Positions 21,855 through 34,849 of a stretch of 64,000 nucleotides of DNA are shown here, piece by piece. Made by a program: the position numbers and the translations under genes. The DNA comes from Monoplex corrugatus (Eukaryota > Mollusca > Gastropoda > Littorinimorpha > Ranellidae), in contig CM060307.1 in NCBI GenBank assembly GCA_030674185.1, positions 48,183,681 through 48,247,680 on the forward strand, given 5' to 3'. Within the stretch, counting starts at the first letter, position 1. Every line of letters begins with the position of its first letter. The notes under the pieces are model-generated. The model saw only the letters and a program-made list of their open reading frames with translations. It was not told the DNA's origin and searched no databases.

Positions 21855-22370
21855 CACGCACACACACAGACACCACAACAGAGCAAGAGAAAAGGAACAC
21901 ATACACAACACGAGCAAGAGACAAGGAACACACACACACACACAGGGAAAGGGAAAGGGGAAAGAGAAATTTGGCCAGCTTGTCAAGTTCTTTTTTCTTT
22001 ATTTTTTAACTATGGTTATTTCAGATGCAAGTTTTTTCTTGTAATGTCAATATTTTTGTTCTCAAATGGAAAAAAAAAGTCCACATATGCAGTGTCATAC
22101 ACATACAGACCACACACACATACATATGTATACACATGCGTTATACACACACACACACACTCATGTACTGTACACACACACATCATGTACTGTACACACA
22201 CACAGCACATACATATGCACACACATTTGCTACACACACGTACACACACATACGCATACACACAAACACACACACATGTGCTATATGCACACACACACAT
22301 GTGCTGCATACACACACACATGCACGTACATACACACACACATGTGCTAATACACGCACACACACACAAA

Positions 22371-22402
<32 letters not shown>

Positions 22403-22425
22403 ACACACACACTAAAACCAGAGGT
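21855..22425. repeat. (CA)n / CATA-rich satellites
   Basis: Two CA-rich blocks: 21855-21945, and 22085-22415 with repeated catgtactgtacacacacac and catgtgctatatgcacacac variants. No gene. Confidence 0.95.
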
Positions 22426-22719
22426 AGGAAAGGGGGCAGAGTTGACAAAGTTGGCACGAAACCAGATTTCCTGCTCTCGCCTGAACCAGCTGCATACCAT
22501 GTGCCAAGAGGCCACGTAATCACTATTCCCATAGCAACATCGGTACACAAACAAGGCAGGCAAGCCATTTGAACACACGAGTTACTCCTGAAGTCTTGTT
22601 GGGGAGCACAGGGCTACAACAGCGGACTCGATCTGGGCTGTTCTCTGCAGTTGGGATCCATACATTTATCTTAAATCTCTGTAATCTTCTCCTTTGTGTG
22701 TGTGTATGTGTCATTTTGT

Positions 22720-22935
22720 ACCTCATGGCAACCATCTCTCAAGGAAAAAACGGTGGCAAAAAGAAAGGCAGATCTCAATCTCATACATCGAGAACATATC
22801 CAACATCAGTGGCCTAAATATTCAAGAAATCGTCCACAAAAGTCAAGACAGAGTGGCCTGAAGGGAGATGGTAGTGTCTAGGTGTGTAGCGGCCAACATT
22901 GAACCCGGTGACGCAGATAGGTGAGACATCTCCAT
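22720..22935 (+). mobile_element. RTE LINE fragment, second subfamily
   Basis: LMATISQGKNGGKKKGR and a following NIQHQWPKYS-like frame match the region after DINKRR in the fragments at 10965 and 46340. It is broken by frameshifts. A short CA tract follows at 22968-23008. Confidence 0.65.
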
Positions 22936-23324
22936 AATCCATTCTATGGAACACCTTCATTATGGTCACACACACACACACACACACACACACAACACAC
23001 ACACACACTCAAAGGTTAAACTAAACGCCAAGGTACACTTTTTTTTAATCACGGAACAGACAGATTTTCCCTCTCCCGACCACTAAATCTTAAGTAAGGG
23101 GTCTGGGCGCTAGTCTTTCAGATGAGATGATAAACTTAGGCCCCTGTGCAGCACGCACTCACCACACATTCAAGATCCTACCCACAACAAAGGTGCTGTC
23201 CTTGGTAAAATTCTGCAGGACAAAAATCATCTTTCATACAGTTAACAGAAATACATGCTTACTGAAACAGGGAACAAAAGGGGGATGGTGACCTATTCTC
23301 TGGCTCTACTTCACTTCTTACTGC

Positions 23325-23850
23325 TATTTTTGTTTAAAGCCCAGCCGACTGCATAGAGCCATATCAGGCTATAACCGTTTCAAAACATACAATATTTCAA
23401 CAGGAAGAAACTTAAGTACACATATCAATGCATTCGCACAAACTATCCAAGGAGATGCCCCTGGCGTTGACCACTCAGTCCAATTTATCACACAAGGGAT
23501 TTAAAAAACATACCTGTATACAATTTTAAACATAACTAAGGACACCAGTACATGTATAAAAACAGGACTAAATTAACTAATATTGCTTCCGCATATCTCA
23601 TTTCCCTAGTCAAAAATGCACTTAATACATGTACCTAATTATACTAAGAGAAAATACATGAGACTCCATCGAACACACACAGATGAATGGACCAGTAAGG
23701 CAGCAAATGATAGGAAGAAATGACAGAAAGCAAAGGAGCAAGGAAGAAACAAAGCGAGTGACAGAAAAGCGGAAATTTCTAGCAGAGAATTTCCAGAAGG
23801 TGGGGATATTATTTATACTGAAAGAGCCCCTGGCTTCCTGACGGGGGACT
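23325..23850 (-). mobile_element. SINE-like repeat copy (body family of 11860)
   Basis: In plus orientation it opens gtttaaagcccagccgactg, then gagatgcccctggcgttgac, and ends actgaaagagcccctggctt. It is collinear with the copy at 11860-12395. Confidence 0.8.
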
Positions 23851-24162
23851 CGACTCCACTTGGTCAATCCGTTGTGACAAATGAAATAAAAAGCAATAAA
23901 CAGAAATACAAATACGTCCAGTAAGATCATTCAAATTGGGACAAGAGATGCCATTCATCATAGTCGGTCTCCCATTTTATTAGCAAAAAAACATGTTTGA
24001 CAATGCCGTTTCAATATGTAACCAACTATGAATGTGTTCACTACTCCTGAAATTTTGTACATACATGACATGTTGATCATGAGACATTTGCATGGCATTA
24101 AAAATTGAACTGCTAATATATAAAGTCAATATGACACGAGTCAAATGTATCATTTCTAACCC

Positions 24163-24245
24163 TTTCACTCCCTCATCCTGTCTAACTGCTTCCTACACAA
24201 AACACCAGGAAGCTGGTGGATAGGCTGAGGAAGCAAAAGTATTAA
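24163..24245. mobile_element. Fold-back MITE, short copy
   Basis: Contains ccctttcactccctcatcct and ccaggaagctggtggatagg, ending near TTAA. It is a short version of the 185-bp TTAA element. Confidence 0.6.
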
Positions 24246-24339
24246 CCATACCAGTCTTGCTTGTGTGAATGTCTGTTGAAGTTTATATACCAGTTGAAGT
24301 TATGTATATTTTGCTTTTGTGTGCAGTTTCCATGTATGA

Positions 24340-24345
24340 AATAAA
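24340..24345 (+). promoter_or_regulatory. Candidate polyadenylation signal (+)
   Basis: AATAAA followed 5-15 bp later by a GT-rich stretch (agtgtgttctct). It could end a + strand transcript, for example a long tetraspanin 3' UTR, but no transcript evidence exists here. Confidence 0.3.
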
Positions 24346-24795
24346 AGTGTGTTCTCTAGTACTTGGCATTACTAATAAAGAAGTCTTATAGGTGACACTC
24401 AGCAGATTAGTGTCTGCAGCATGCAACCTGTGCAGCTGCACTGTGTATTATACAGTTCATCCTCATTAGAAACAATCACACTCATTGAAAGGTGTGAATG
24501 ATTTCTGTCTGTTCAGTACACACTATCCATGATGTTTGACTTCACTCAATGTAGAATCTTGTACATAGTGGTATGATCATTTGTTAGATGTAGATTTCGT
24601 GTGAATCAGCTGCATTGTTTTTATTTTTATAGACAATATAACATTTTTCTAATTGCAATATGTGTGAAGTGCATTGTTTTCGTCCAATGACTGCAGAACT
24701 GTGTGCACACCCATATACAAACACAGTGAAGAGATACAAACGGTGTGTATACACTCATATATAAACACTCTGAGGACATAATAACACGTTTTCCA

Positions 24796-24801
24796 TTTAT
24801 T
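24796..24801 (-). promoter_or_regulatory. Candidate polyadenylation signal (-)
   Basis: TTTATT on the + strand reads AATAAA on the minus strand. It faces the + signal 450 bp away, as at convergent gene ends. Low certainty. Confidence 0.2.
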
Positions 24802-24934
24802 TAAAACCAACAAATACAGTAATCATGCATCAAATGTGATTAACAAGGAAATAGCACCGTGACCTCTCTCGCACACACATACACACACTCTCTCTCACTC
24901 ACACACACACTCACACACACTGTTATATTTACTG

Positions 24935-25415
24935 TTATCTCTGTTTAAAGCCTGGCTGACTGCATAGAGCCATATCAGGGCTATAACTGTTTCAAAACAC
25001 ACAATACTTCAACAGGATAAAAAAAAAGTATGCATATCAATCCATTCGCGCACATAATCTAAGGAGATGCCCCTGGCATTGACCAGTCTATCTAATTTAT
25101 CGCACACCTGAATACACATTTAAACATAACTAAGGACACTAAACATCTTAAACACGGGCCTAAATTAACTAAAATTGCTTCTGCATGTCTCATTTCCCTA
25201 GAGCAAAAAATGCACTTCATACATGTACCTCTTATCAATCCTAAGAGAATATGTGTAAGACTATTGAACAAATACAGGTGCAGAGACCAGCAAGACAGAA
25301 AGCAAAGAAATAAGGTAGAAACAAATAGAGACAGAAACGAAGAAATTTCTAGCAGAGAATTTCCAGAAGGTGGGGACACTATTTATACTGAAAGAGCCCC
25401 TGGCATCCCTATGGG
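24935..25415 (-). mobile_element. SINE-like repeat copy (body family of 11860)
   Basis: Starts tgtttaaagcctggctgact, includes gagatgcccctggcattgac, and ends gaaagagcccctggcatccc, followed by a short CA tract. Confidence 0.8.
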
Positions 25416-25459
25416 GGATACACACACACTCGCACGCACACACACACGCACACACATAC

Positions 25460-27970
25460 ATGTTCCTTTCCCCAAATGGATAAGAAGACAGTATGTGTAT
25501 TATTTCATTTTTGCTGAGATCACATGGATCATAAATATATGGCATCAGAAAATCCACAACATAATTCCAATTTGAAATATCACTTGTATTTGTTCAATTT
25601 GCTAACGTAACCAGAAAATGTGAAACACAAACAAGAAGAAACCCAAAACGTCAATCAAACCAACCATGTTCACAGTGTTTCACCGTCATTCAAAACAATC
25701 CAGTTTTTACAGTTCCTTTTACTGACTGTCACATAACAGAGGTTCATTCTCAAGTTTTCATATCTTCTCAAAGCAATCCTTGTTCCAACTGGCTACACCC
25801 TAAGTTAACACACACTTTTTAATGTATCAATGTTACATGAAATTCACAAGTAAGTCATCTTTTAAAGCAGAGTAAAACATGAGCAGAATCAGTTCTAATT
25901 TTGGTAGGCACACTACTTGCATCATTCAACTACTTTTTTTCTATTCATGTTTTTTAATATAAATATGGAAGTTGCTAAATAATGAATTTCAATGACAGTC
26001 AATGCATATTACTGCTACACATGACTGTATGTGCATATGTGTCGGCGTGTACACACTGCAAGTATTAGTGTTATTAAAACTGAAGCACCACACAGAACTA
26101 TTTCAAAATAATAATACCGTTTCATTGACATTCACAATCTATGCACTTTATATAATACTGGAAAAACAATGCTGAAATCAAGCTGTCTTAAGTACAAAAA
26201 TATCCAATGTTACCCTGAAAATCAAATTTCCCAAAACATTGAACAAGCATGAAATTGAATACCGTAATGCCCAAAGACAACTCAGAATTTTAATAAATAC
26301 AGCACCACTACCCTTTCATGGCAGGGGGAGGGGGATGGGGGAGGGTAATGAACAGACACGTATTTGTCATAAACACAATGACAGACTCCAAGCAACATGA
26401 CTTACACAGCTATACACAATTATCACATGCAATCATTACATCTCATCTCTTGTAACTATAGATACTAATACTTCACATTACTTCTGAAGTTTGCAATACT
26501 CCCTCCCTTCCATCTTAAAAACGCCGATGGGAGATTTAACAGGTTATTTCCTTTGCAGTTATTGGTCAGTGCACTAATAAATATTCTTCTAAATCATCAA
26601 CTTCAGTGGTATCAGGTATATCTTGTGCACTGGACACTTACACAGAAAATGATTTTTGTTTTCTGGTGCATTTAACTTTGACACTATATCAAATATTTCC
26701 ATGGGAGTGGCTGGACCAGCACTGAATGGACCACTGACAGAAAAGTGTAACTAATATGCAGATGCTTCCAGCAACGGTCTGGTTCCAGTGTCAGAGATAA
26801 AAGGACAGCTGAAATAGCTATATACAAGCAGAACCTGTATGTCAGATGCAACTGCAAGATCTTTCCAATGCATAAGATTTATTAACAGAATGCATAAGAT
26901 TTATTAACAGACTTATGGCCTCTGCAATGACTATTTTGGACTTTCCATCACAATACATTTGTATTGTAACATGTACTGAATCTTTCAAGCGCTATGTCGT
27001 CTTGAGCAGACTCAAACACTAAAATAACCCCACCAGAACAATTAGCACCTAATGACATTAGGACAGGCAAGAAGCAGGACAATTGTCTTTTCTGTTGAGG
27101 GCAAACAAGAATGAAGTAAACAGGAGGCAACACCAAAAAACAAAAATCAGGAAACGCAAAAGAAACAAGAAATAAAACACTCTTAACCACCAACACTACT
27201 TAATTAAACCACCAAACTTTTAAGAGAAGTCAATGTTTCACTGTATAATATAAATGGCAACAAGCTAAAGATTCATACTGACTGAATACTTCAACAAAGT
27301 CAAGGAGGCAAGAAATAGACATAATTTCATAAGACTCAAAACTTTACATTGATGGTAAGATAAAACAAAATTTTTCACACACTCCAAAATATAAAAAGGA
27401 AATTCCCAATCCAACACACACTTTTCCAGGAGATCCAAATAATACAAGTCACAGCATACAGTGAATAACTGAAAAGAATCAACTAGTTTTAGATAAAATG
27501 TTTCTCTCTGTACATATCTTTATACAGTTTCACACAGCCTAAACTTCCTACTAACTTATATGAAATGAAGCTACAGGTGTTTATTTTTTCATGCATCTTC
27601 AGTGAATAAATAAGAATCAAAGACAATTTCTATGACCTACTTAAAAATGGTGTCTAAAAATTACATTCTAGAGTAACTACTGAAAAAAGCCTTCTTCTTT
27701 TTTTTCCAACAGCAACTACTGAAAAAGTCTAGTCCTCTTTTTTCAGAAAAATACATCTACTCTTGTACTTACAAAAAAAAAAATCTGTATGAAATGGCTC
27801 AAACAGACCTGTTTCAACAAAAAATCAAAACAACAATTACAGTTTATAGTGATCATTTTCACACAGCCATATACTTGAACATCATTCAAAGCATTAGTCT
27901 ATTACCCAAACAACTCCCAAGATTTGCAAAAACGCACAAATCTCAAACAACAGACCCTGTTTCCAGCCCT
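25460..27970. other. Unique AT-rich sequence, no gene seen
   Basis: About 2.5 kb nearly free of satellites, which is unusual for this window. Frames are short (under 100 codons) on both strands and show no domain. It could be a long 3' UTR or intron. A duplicated taacagaatgcataagattt lies at about 26870-26910. Confidence 0.5.
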
Positions 27971-27977
27971 GACAGGT

Positions 27978-28850
27978 TTTGATGGGAGGAGAAACGTGGG
28001 TTAGGAGAAAGCAGTGGGGTGAAACATTCTGTGGAAGAAGGAAGATCGGTGAAGGAGAAGAGAAGGGAGTGGGTGAAATAGTTGTAGGAGGAGAAAGACA
28101 GGCGGAGGAGAAGGCAGTGGACTGAAACATGTAGTTGAAGAAAGATGGGTGGAGGAAAACGGAGCCCAGTGAAAAATTATGCTGAAGGAGAAAGATTGGT
28201 GGAGGAGATGCACTTGGGATGAAACACCTTGTTAGAGAAGAACGATCAGTGAAGAAGCAGCGATTGGGATGAAACACCTTGTTAGAGAAGAAAGATGGGT
28301 GAAGGAGAAGTGATGGGGATGAAACCCTTGTTAGAGAGGAAAGATGGGTGAAGGAGAAGTGATGGGGATGAAACACCTTGTTAGAGAAGAAAGATGGGTG
28401 AAGGAGAAGTGATGGGGATGAAACACCTTGTTAGAGAAGAAAGATCAGTGAAGAAGTGATGGGGATGAAACACCTTGTTAGAGAAGAAAGATGGGTGAAG
28501 GAGAAGTGATGGGGATGAAACACCTTGTTAGAGAAGAAAGATGGGTGAAGGAGAAGTGATGGGGATGAAACACCTTGTTAGAGAGGAAAGATGGGTGAAG
28601 GAGAAGTGATGGGGATGAAAATATTTGTTAGAGAAGAAAGATCAGTGAAGGAGAAGTGACTGGGATGAAACATCTTGCTAGAGAAGAAAGATGGGTGGAG
28701 GAGAAGGGAGTGGGGTGAAACATTTTGTCAGAGGAGAAAGATGGGAGAAGAACAAGCAAGCGGGACAGAAAATTTTGAGGGAGGAGAAAGATGAGGAGAA
28801 GGCAGTGGGATGAAAGTCAAACATTTTGTGTGAAGAAAAAGCTGGGAGAG
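27978..28850. repeat. 50-bp minisatellite
   Basis: Units of aaacaccttgttagagaaga, aagatgggtgaaggagaagt and gatggggatg (50 bp), about 17 copies, best conserved at 28250-28680. Minus-strand frames (FHPHHFSFTHLSSLTR-like) are repeat products. Confidence 0.96.
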
Positions 28851-29149
28851 GGATGGCTACTGACTTACAGCAGTTGATGAGGGTAGATCGCACACACCAC
28901 TAACAGTAGATTTGACACCTTCTGTAACCTGATACTGACAACAACAACAAAAACCACACCAACAACAATCACAACAGTTCATATGCTCACTTACAGACAT
29001 CATACTAAACAAAACTCTTTGGTGGACTTGACAAACAGGTCAGAAAGCAAAACGCACACTTCCTTGTCAGTCAAGAATTATACACCCCTGTTACACAGAC
29101 TTCTCTAACAAAACAACAACAATAATGACACAACAACAATACAGCAGAC

Positions 29150-29700
29150 ATATGTATTGTTATTGTTATTGTTGCTTAAAGCCCAAACCAACTGTGCAGA
29201 GCCATATCAGGGCTATAATTATCTCAAAAACTACACCATACCACACTGGAGAAAAAAAACACATGGAAAAGAAAATTAAGTACACACATCAATGCATTCA
29301 TGAGCATAATCTTAGGATATGCCCCTGCAGTTGACCACTCCATCCAATTTATCACCAGGAGATTTAGAAAAACATACCTGAATACAATGTAAACATAATT
29401 AAGTACACTAAAACATACATATAAAATCAGCTTAAATTATCTAAAATTGCTTCTGCAAATCACATTTCCTTAAAGCCAAAAATGCAACTAATACATGTAC
29501 CCAATTATCAATCAAAAGAGAAAGTTTTTAAGTCTTTATCAAATACATACAGCACACACACACATATAGCAAGAAGAAAATGATAGGAAGGAATGACAGA
29601 ATGCAAAGGAGCAAAACAGAAACAAAGAGAGTGATAGAAAAGAGGAACTATGTATACTATGTATACTGAAACAGCCCCCAGCTCCCCATGGGTAATGGGG
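29150..29700 (-). mobile_element. SINE-like repeat copy (body family of 11860)
   Basis: Opens ttgttattgttgcttaaagc, contains gatatgcccctgcagttgac, and ends gaaacagcccccagctcccc. A direct duplication of flanking sequence (cttacagcagt, gatactgacaacaacaacaa) occurs on both sides at about 28865-28960 and 29718-29790. Confidence 0.75.
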
Positions 29701-30555
29701 CAGAGAGATGGTAGTGACTTACAGCAGTAGATCTGACACCTTTTGCAACCTGATACTGACAACAACAACAAAAACCACACCAACAACAATTATAATATTC
29801 AATGTTTTCATTTAGTGACATCATACTAAACAAAACTCTTTGATAAACTGGACAAGCAGATCAGAAAGCAATACTTCTTTGTCAGTCAAGAATTAGAATC
29901 CCCTATTACACAGACTTCTCTAACAAAACAACAACAACATCAAGACAATATAACAACAACAGCAGCAACAGCAGCAGCAGATGTAAGTATAGAACACTTG
30001 CAAATTATTTGCTATCAAAGTGCTCCACTATACATATTACAGATATTCAACATTTGTTCACTCCATTATGTCAAATGAGATCAAAGGATTTATTGATCAC
30101 AAACTGGTCATTGCTGATTTACTACCAGAAAACTTGGGTGACCAGACGCAGAGAAACAACAATTAAAACATCAAAGAAAAAAGCAGCAGTAAAGAATGAA
30201 ATGGAAAAAAACGCACTGTGAAAAGAAAACTGGTTACACTTGAGAAATATCCCATCAGAAATGAAATACATACATGTTAATAATAATAGAATGTATCAAC
30301 AGAAATGAAATATGAACATACTAATATACCCCATGGCCCAACAACTATAACAAAGATGGTATCACAGTTACTAAATCTATTTAATGTGTGGCAGCTATTA
30401 GTTATTGGTCAGTCACAGACTTTCATGCTTATGTCAGACAAAGACCTTTGGAAGGAGAAGTGGATGCTGGCAGGTGACCAACAGTGGACATCTGCCGGAG
30501 TTGAGGATAGTTTGTGGAACAAGACTGATAGACAGCGTAGTCAGGAAATGACTGT
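29700..30555. other. Intergenic, AAC-rich, no gene supported
   Basis: Contains AAC/AGC runs (29920-29985). The sequence around 29720-29945 is a second copy of 28860-29130 (gacatcatactaaacaaaac, ctctttg in both). The 86-codon frame at 30305 has no recognisable domain. Confidence 0.6.
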
Positions 30556-32330
30556 CATGCTCTGATCGACACATCTCTCGTCTACTTTGCTATAGTAGAA
30601 ATGAACATCATGCTATAAGCATGACATCTGTCATCTACATTGCTATGTAGATTGTAACAACCATCATGCTATAAATCATGCTAAGCATGACACTGTCATC
30701 TACTTTGCTATGTAGATATGACCATCATGCTATAAGCATGTCATCTGTCATCTACTTTGCTATGTAGATATGACCATGCTATAATCATGATGTCTGTCAT
30801 CTACTTTGCTATGTAGATATGACCATCATGCCATAAGCATGACATCTGTCATCTACTTTGCTATGAGAAACGACCATCATGCCATAAGCATGACATCTGT
30901 CATCTACTTTCTATGTAGATATGACCATCATGCCATAGCATGGCATCTGTCATCTACTTTGCTATGTGAGAATACGACCATCATGCTATGAGCACGACAT
31001 TTGTCTGTCTACTTTGTTATAATGAAAACGACCATCATGCTTAGAGCATGACATCTGTCATCTATTTGTTATAGTGAAAATGACCACCATGCTATGAGTA
31101 TTAAATCTGTTGTCCACTTTGTTATAGTGAAAATGACCATCATGCCATGAGCATGACATCTGTCATCTACTTTATTATAGTGAAAACGGCCATCATGCTA
31201 TAAGCATGACATCTGTCATCTACTTTGTTGTAGTGAAAACGCCATCATGCTATAAGCATAACATCTGTCGTCACTTTGTTATAGTGAAAACGACCACCAT
31301 GCTATGAGCATGACATCTGTCGTCCACTTTGTTATAGTGAAAACGACCACCATGCTATAGCATAACATCTGTCATCTACTTTGTTACAGTGGAAACGACC
31401 ACCATGCTATGAGCACGACAGCTGTCATCCACTTTGTTATAGTGAAAACGACCACCATGCTATGAGCATGACATCTGTCGTCCACTTTGTTATAGTGAAA
31501 ACGACCACCATGCTATGAGCATGACATCTGTCGTCCACCTTGTTATAGTGAAAATGACCACCATGCTATGAGCATGACATCTGTCATCCACTTTGTTATA
31601 GTGAAAACGACCACCATGCTATGAGCATGACATCTGTCGTCCACTTTGTTATAGTGAAAACGACCACCATGCTATGAGCATGACATCTGTCATCCACTTT
31701 GTTATAGTGAAAACGACCACCATGCTATGAGCATGACATCTATCGTCCACTTTGTTATAGTGGAAACAACAACCATGCTATGAGCATGACATCTGTCGTC
31801 CACTTTGTTACAGTGAAAATGACCACCATACTATGAGCATGACATCTGTCGTTCACTTTGTTACAGTGAAAACGACCACCATGCTATGAGCATGACATCT
31901 GTCGTCCACTTTGTTATAGTGAAAACGACCACCGTGCTATGAGCATGACATCTGTCGTCCACTTTGTTACAGTGAAAATGACCACCATGCTATGAGCATG
32001 ACATCTGTCGCACACCTTGTTATAGTGAAAATGACCACCATGCTATGAGCATGACATCTGTCATCCACTTTGTTATAGTGAAAACGACCACCATGCTATG
32101 AGCATGACATCTGTCGTCCACTTTGTTATAGTGAAAACGACCACCATGCTATGAGCATGACATCTGTCATCCACTTTGTTATAGTGAAAACGACCACCAT
32201 GCTATGAGCATGACATCTATCGTCCACTTTGTTATAGTGGAAACAACAACCATGCTATGAGCATCACATCTGTCATCTACTTTGCTAAAGAGGAAATGAC
32301 TACATGCTTTGAGCATCACATCTACCTTGC
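30556..32330. repeat. 53-bp minisatellite with higher-order structure
   Basis: About 33 units of atgctatgagcatgacatct, gtcgtccactttgttatagt and gaaaacgaccacc (53 bp), with 51-52-bp variants at the 5' end. A block starting near 31530 recurs near 32007, 477 bp or nine units later, with the same private variants. Confidence 0.95.
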
Positions 32331-32507
32331 TACAGTTTAAGATGAAAGACATAAAGAAAATCATTATTTTAGTAACTATTAAATCTATGTAATCAAGAAA
32401 GAAAAAAAAACCCAAAGCAATGATATGATGGTAATTTTCAGATTACCACATCAGCATAAGCAGGGGAAAAAAAGACAGGAAGTCAATCAACGGATAGAAA
32501 AATGTCC

Positions 32508-34845
32508 ATTAGATGTAAGTTCAGATAAAACGTATTCCATCCATTAACTAGAATAAGTTAAGTTCAGACAAAAAATAACCCATCCATTAGACAGAACAAG
32601 TTCAGATAAAAAATAACCAATCCCTTAGATAGAACAAGTTCAGATAAAAAATAACCCATCCATTAGACAGAACAAGTTCAGATAAAAAATAACCCATCCA
32701 TTAGACAGAACAAGTTCAGATAAAAAATAACCCATCCATTAGACAGAACAAGTTCAAATAAAAAAAACCCATCCATTAGATAGAACAAGTTCAGATAAAA
32801 AATAACCCATCCATTAGACAGAACAAGTTCAGATAAAACGTATTCCATCCATTAACTAGAATAAGTTAAGTTCAGACAAAAAATAACCCATCCATTAGAC
32901 AGAACAAGTTCAGATAAAAAATAACCCATCCATTAGACAGAACAAGTTCAGATAAAAAATAACCCATCCATTAGACAGAACAAGTTCAGATAAGAACAAG
33001 TTCAGATAAAAAATAACCCATCCATTAGACAGAACAAGTTCAGATAAAAAATAACCCATCCATTAGACAGAACAAGTTCAGATAAAAAATAACCCATCCA
33101 TTAGATAGAACAAGTTCAGATAAAAAATAACCCATCCATTAGACAGAACAAGTTCAGATAAGAACAAGTTCAGATAAAAAATAACCCATCCATTAGATAG
33201 AACAACTTCAGATAAAAAATAACCCATCCATTAGACAGAACAAGTTCAGATAAGAACAAGTTCAGATAAAAAATAACCCATCCATTAGATAGAACAACTT
33301 CAGATAAAAAATAACCCATCCATTAGATAGAACAAGTTCAGATAAAAAATAACCCATCCATTAGATAGAACAACTTCAGATAAAAAATAACCCATCCATT
33401 AGATAGAACAACTTCAGATAAAAAATAACCCATCCATTAGATAGAAACAGTTCAGGGAAAAAAGTAACCCATCCATTAGATAGAACAAGTTCAGATAAGA
33501 ACAACTTCAGATAAAAAGTATCCCATCCATTAAATAGAACAAGTTCAGCTAAAAAGTATCCCATCCCTTAGACAGAACAAGTTCAGCTAAAAAGTATCCC
33601 ATCCCTTCAGATAAGAACAAGTTCAGCTAAAAAGTATCCCATCCATTAAATAGAACAAGTTCAGCTAAAAAGTATCCCATCCCTTAGACAGAACAAGTTC
33701 AGCTAAAAAGTATCCCATCCCTTAGACAGAACAAGTTCAGCTAAAAAGTATCCCATCCCTTAGACAGAACAAGTTCAGCTAAAAAGTATCCCATCCCTTA
33801 GACAGAACAAGTTCAGCTAAAAAGTATCCCATCCATTAGACAGAACAAGTTCAGCTAAAAAGTATCCCATCCCTTAGACAGAACAAGTTCAGCTAAAAAG
33901 TATCCCATCCCTTAGACAGAACAAGTTCAGCTAAAAAGTATCCCATCCCTTAGACAGAACAAGTTCAGCTAAAAAGTATCCCATCCCTTAGACAGAACAA
34001 GTTCAGCTAAAAAGTATCCCATCCCTTAGACAGAACAAGTTCAGCTAAAAAGTATCCCATCCCTTAGACAGAACAAGTTCAGCTAAAAAGTATCCCATCC
34101 CTTAGACAGAACAAATTCAGATAAAAAGTATCCCATCCATTAGATAGAACAAGTTCAGATAAGAACAACTTCAGATAAAAAGCATCCCATCCATTAATTA
34201 GAACAAGTTCAGCTAAAATGTATCCCATCCCTTAGACAGAACAAGTTCAGCTAAAAAGTATCCCATCCCTTAGACAGAACAAGTTCAGCTAAAAAGTATC
34301 CCATCCCTTAGACAGAACAAGTTCAGCTAAAAAGTATCCCATCCCTTAGACAGAACAAGTTCAGCTAAAAAGTATCCCATCCCTTAGACAGAACAAGTTC
34401 AGCTAAAAAGTATCCCATCCTTAGACAGAACAAAAGTTCAGATAAAAAGTATCCCATCCATTAGATAGAACAAGTTCAGCTAAAAAGTATCCCATCCATT
34501 AGACAGAACAAGTTCAGCTAAAAAGTATCCCATCCATTAGATAGAACAAGTTCAGATAAAAAGTATCCCATCCATTAGATAGAACAAGTTCAGATAAAAA
34601 GTATCCCATCCATTAGATAGAACAAGTTCAGCTAAAAAGTATCCCATCTATTAGATAGAACAAGTTCAGATAAAAAGTATCCCATCCATTAGATAGAGAA
34701 CAAGTTCAGATAAAAAGTATTTCCATCCGTTAGATATAACAAGTTCAAGATCAGATAAAAAGTATCCCATCCATTAAATAGAACATGTCCAGATAAAAAA
34801 CAGCCCATCATAAGACAGAACAAGTTCAGATAAAATGTAACCCAT
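32508..34845. repeat. 38-bp minisatellite, two subfamilies, ~60 copies
   Basis: Units are cagataaaaaataacccatc plus cattagacagaacaagtt in the left half. From about 33540 the subfamily cagctaaaaagtatcccatc plus ccttagacagaacaagtt dominates. Occasional half units (cagataagaacaagtt) are present. It has the same length as the array at 211-2190 but is unrelated in sequence. Confidence 0.96.
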
Positions 34846-34849
34846 GAAG

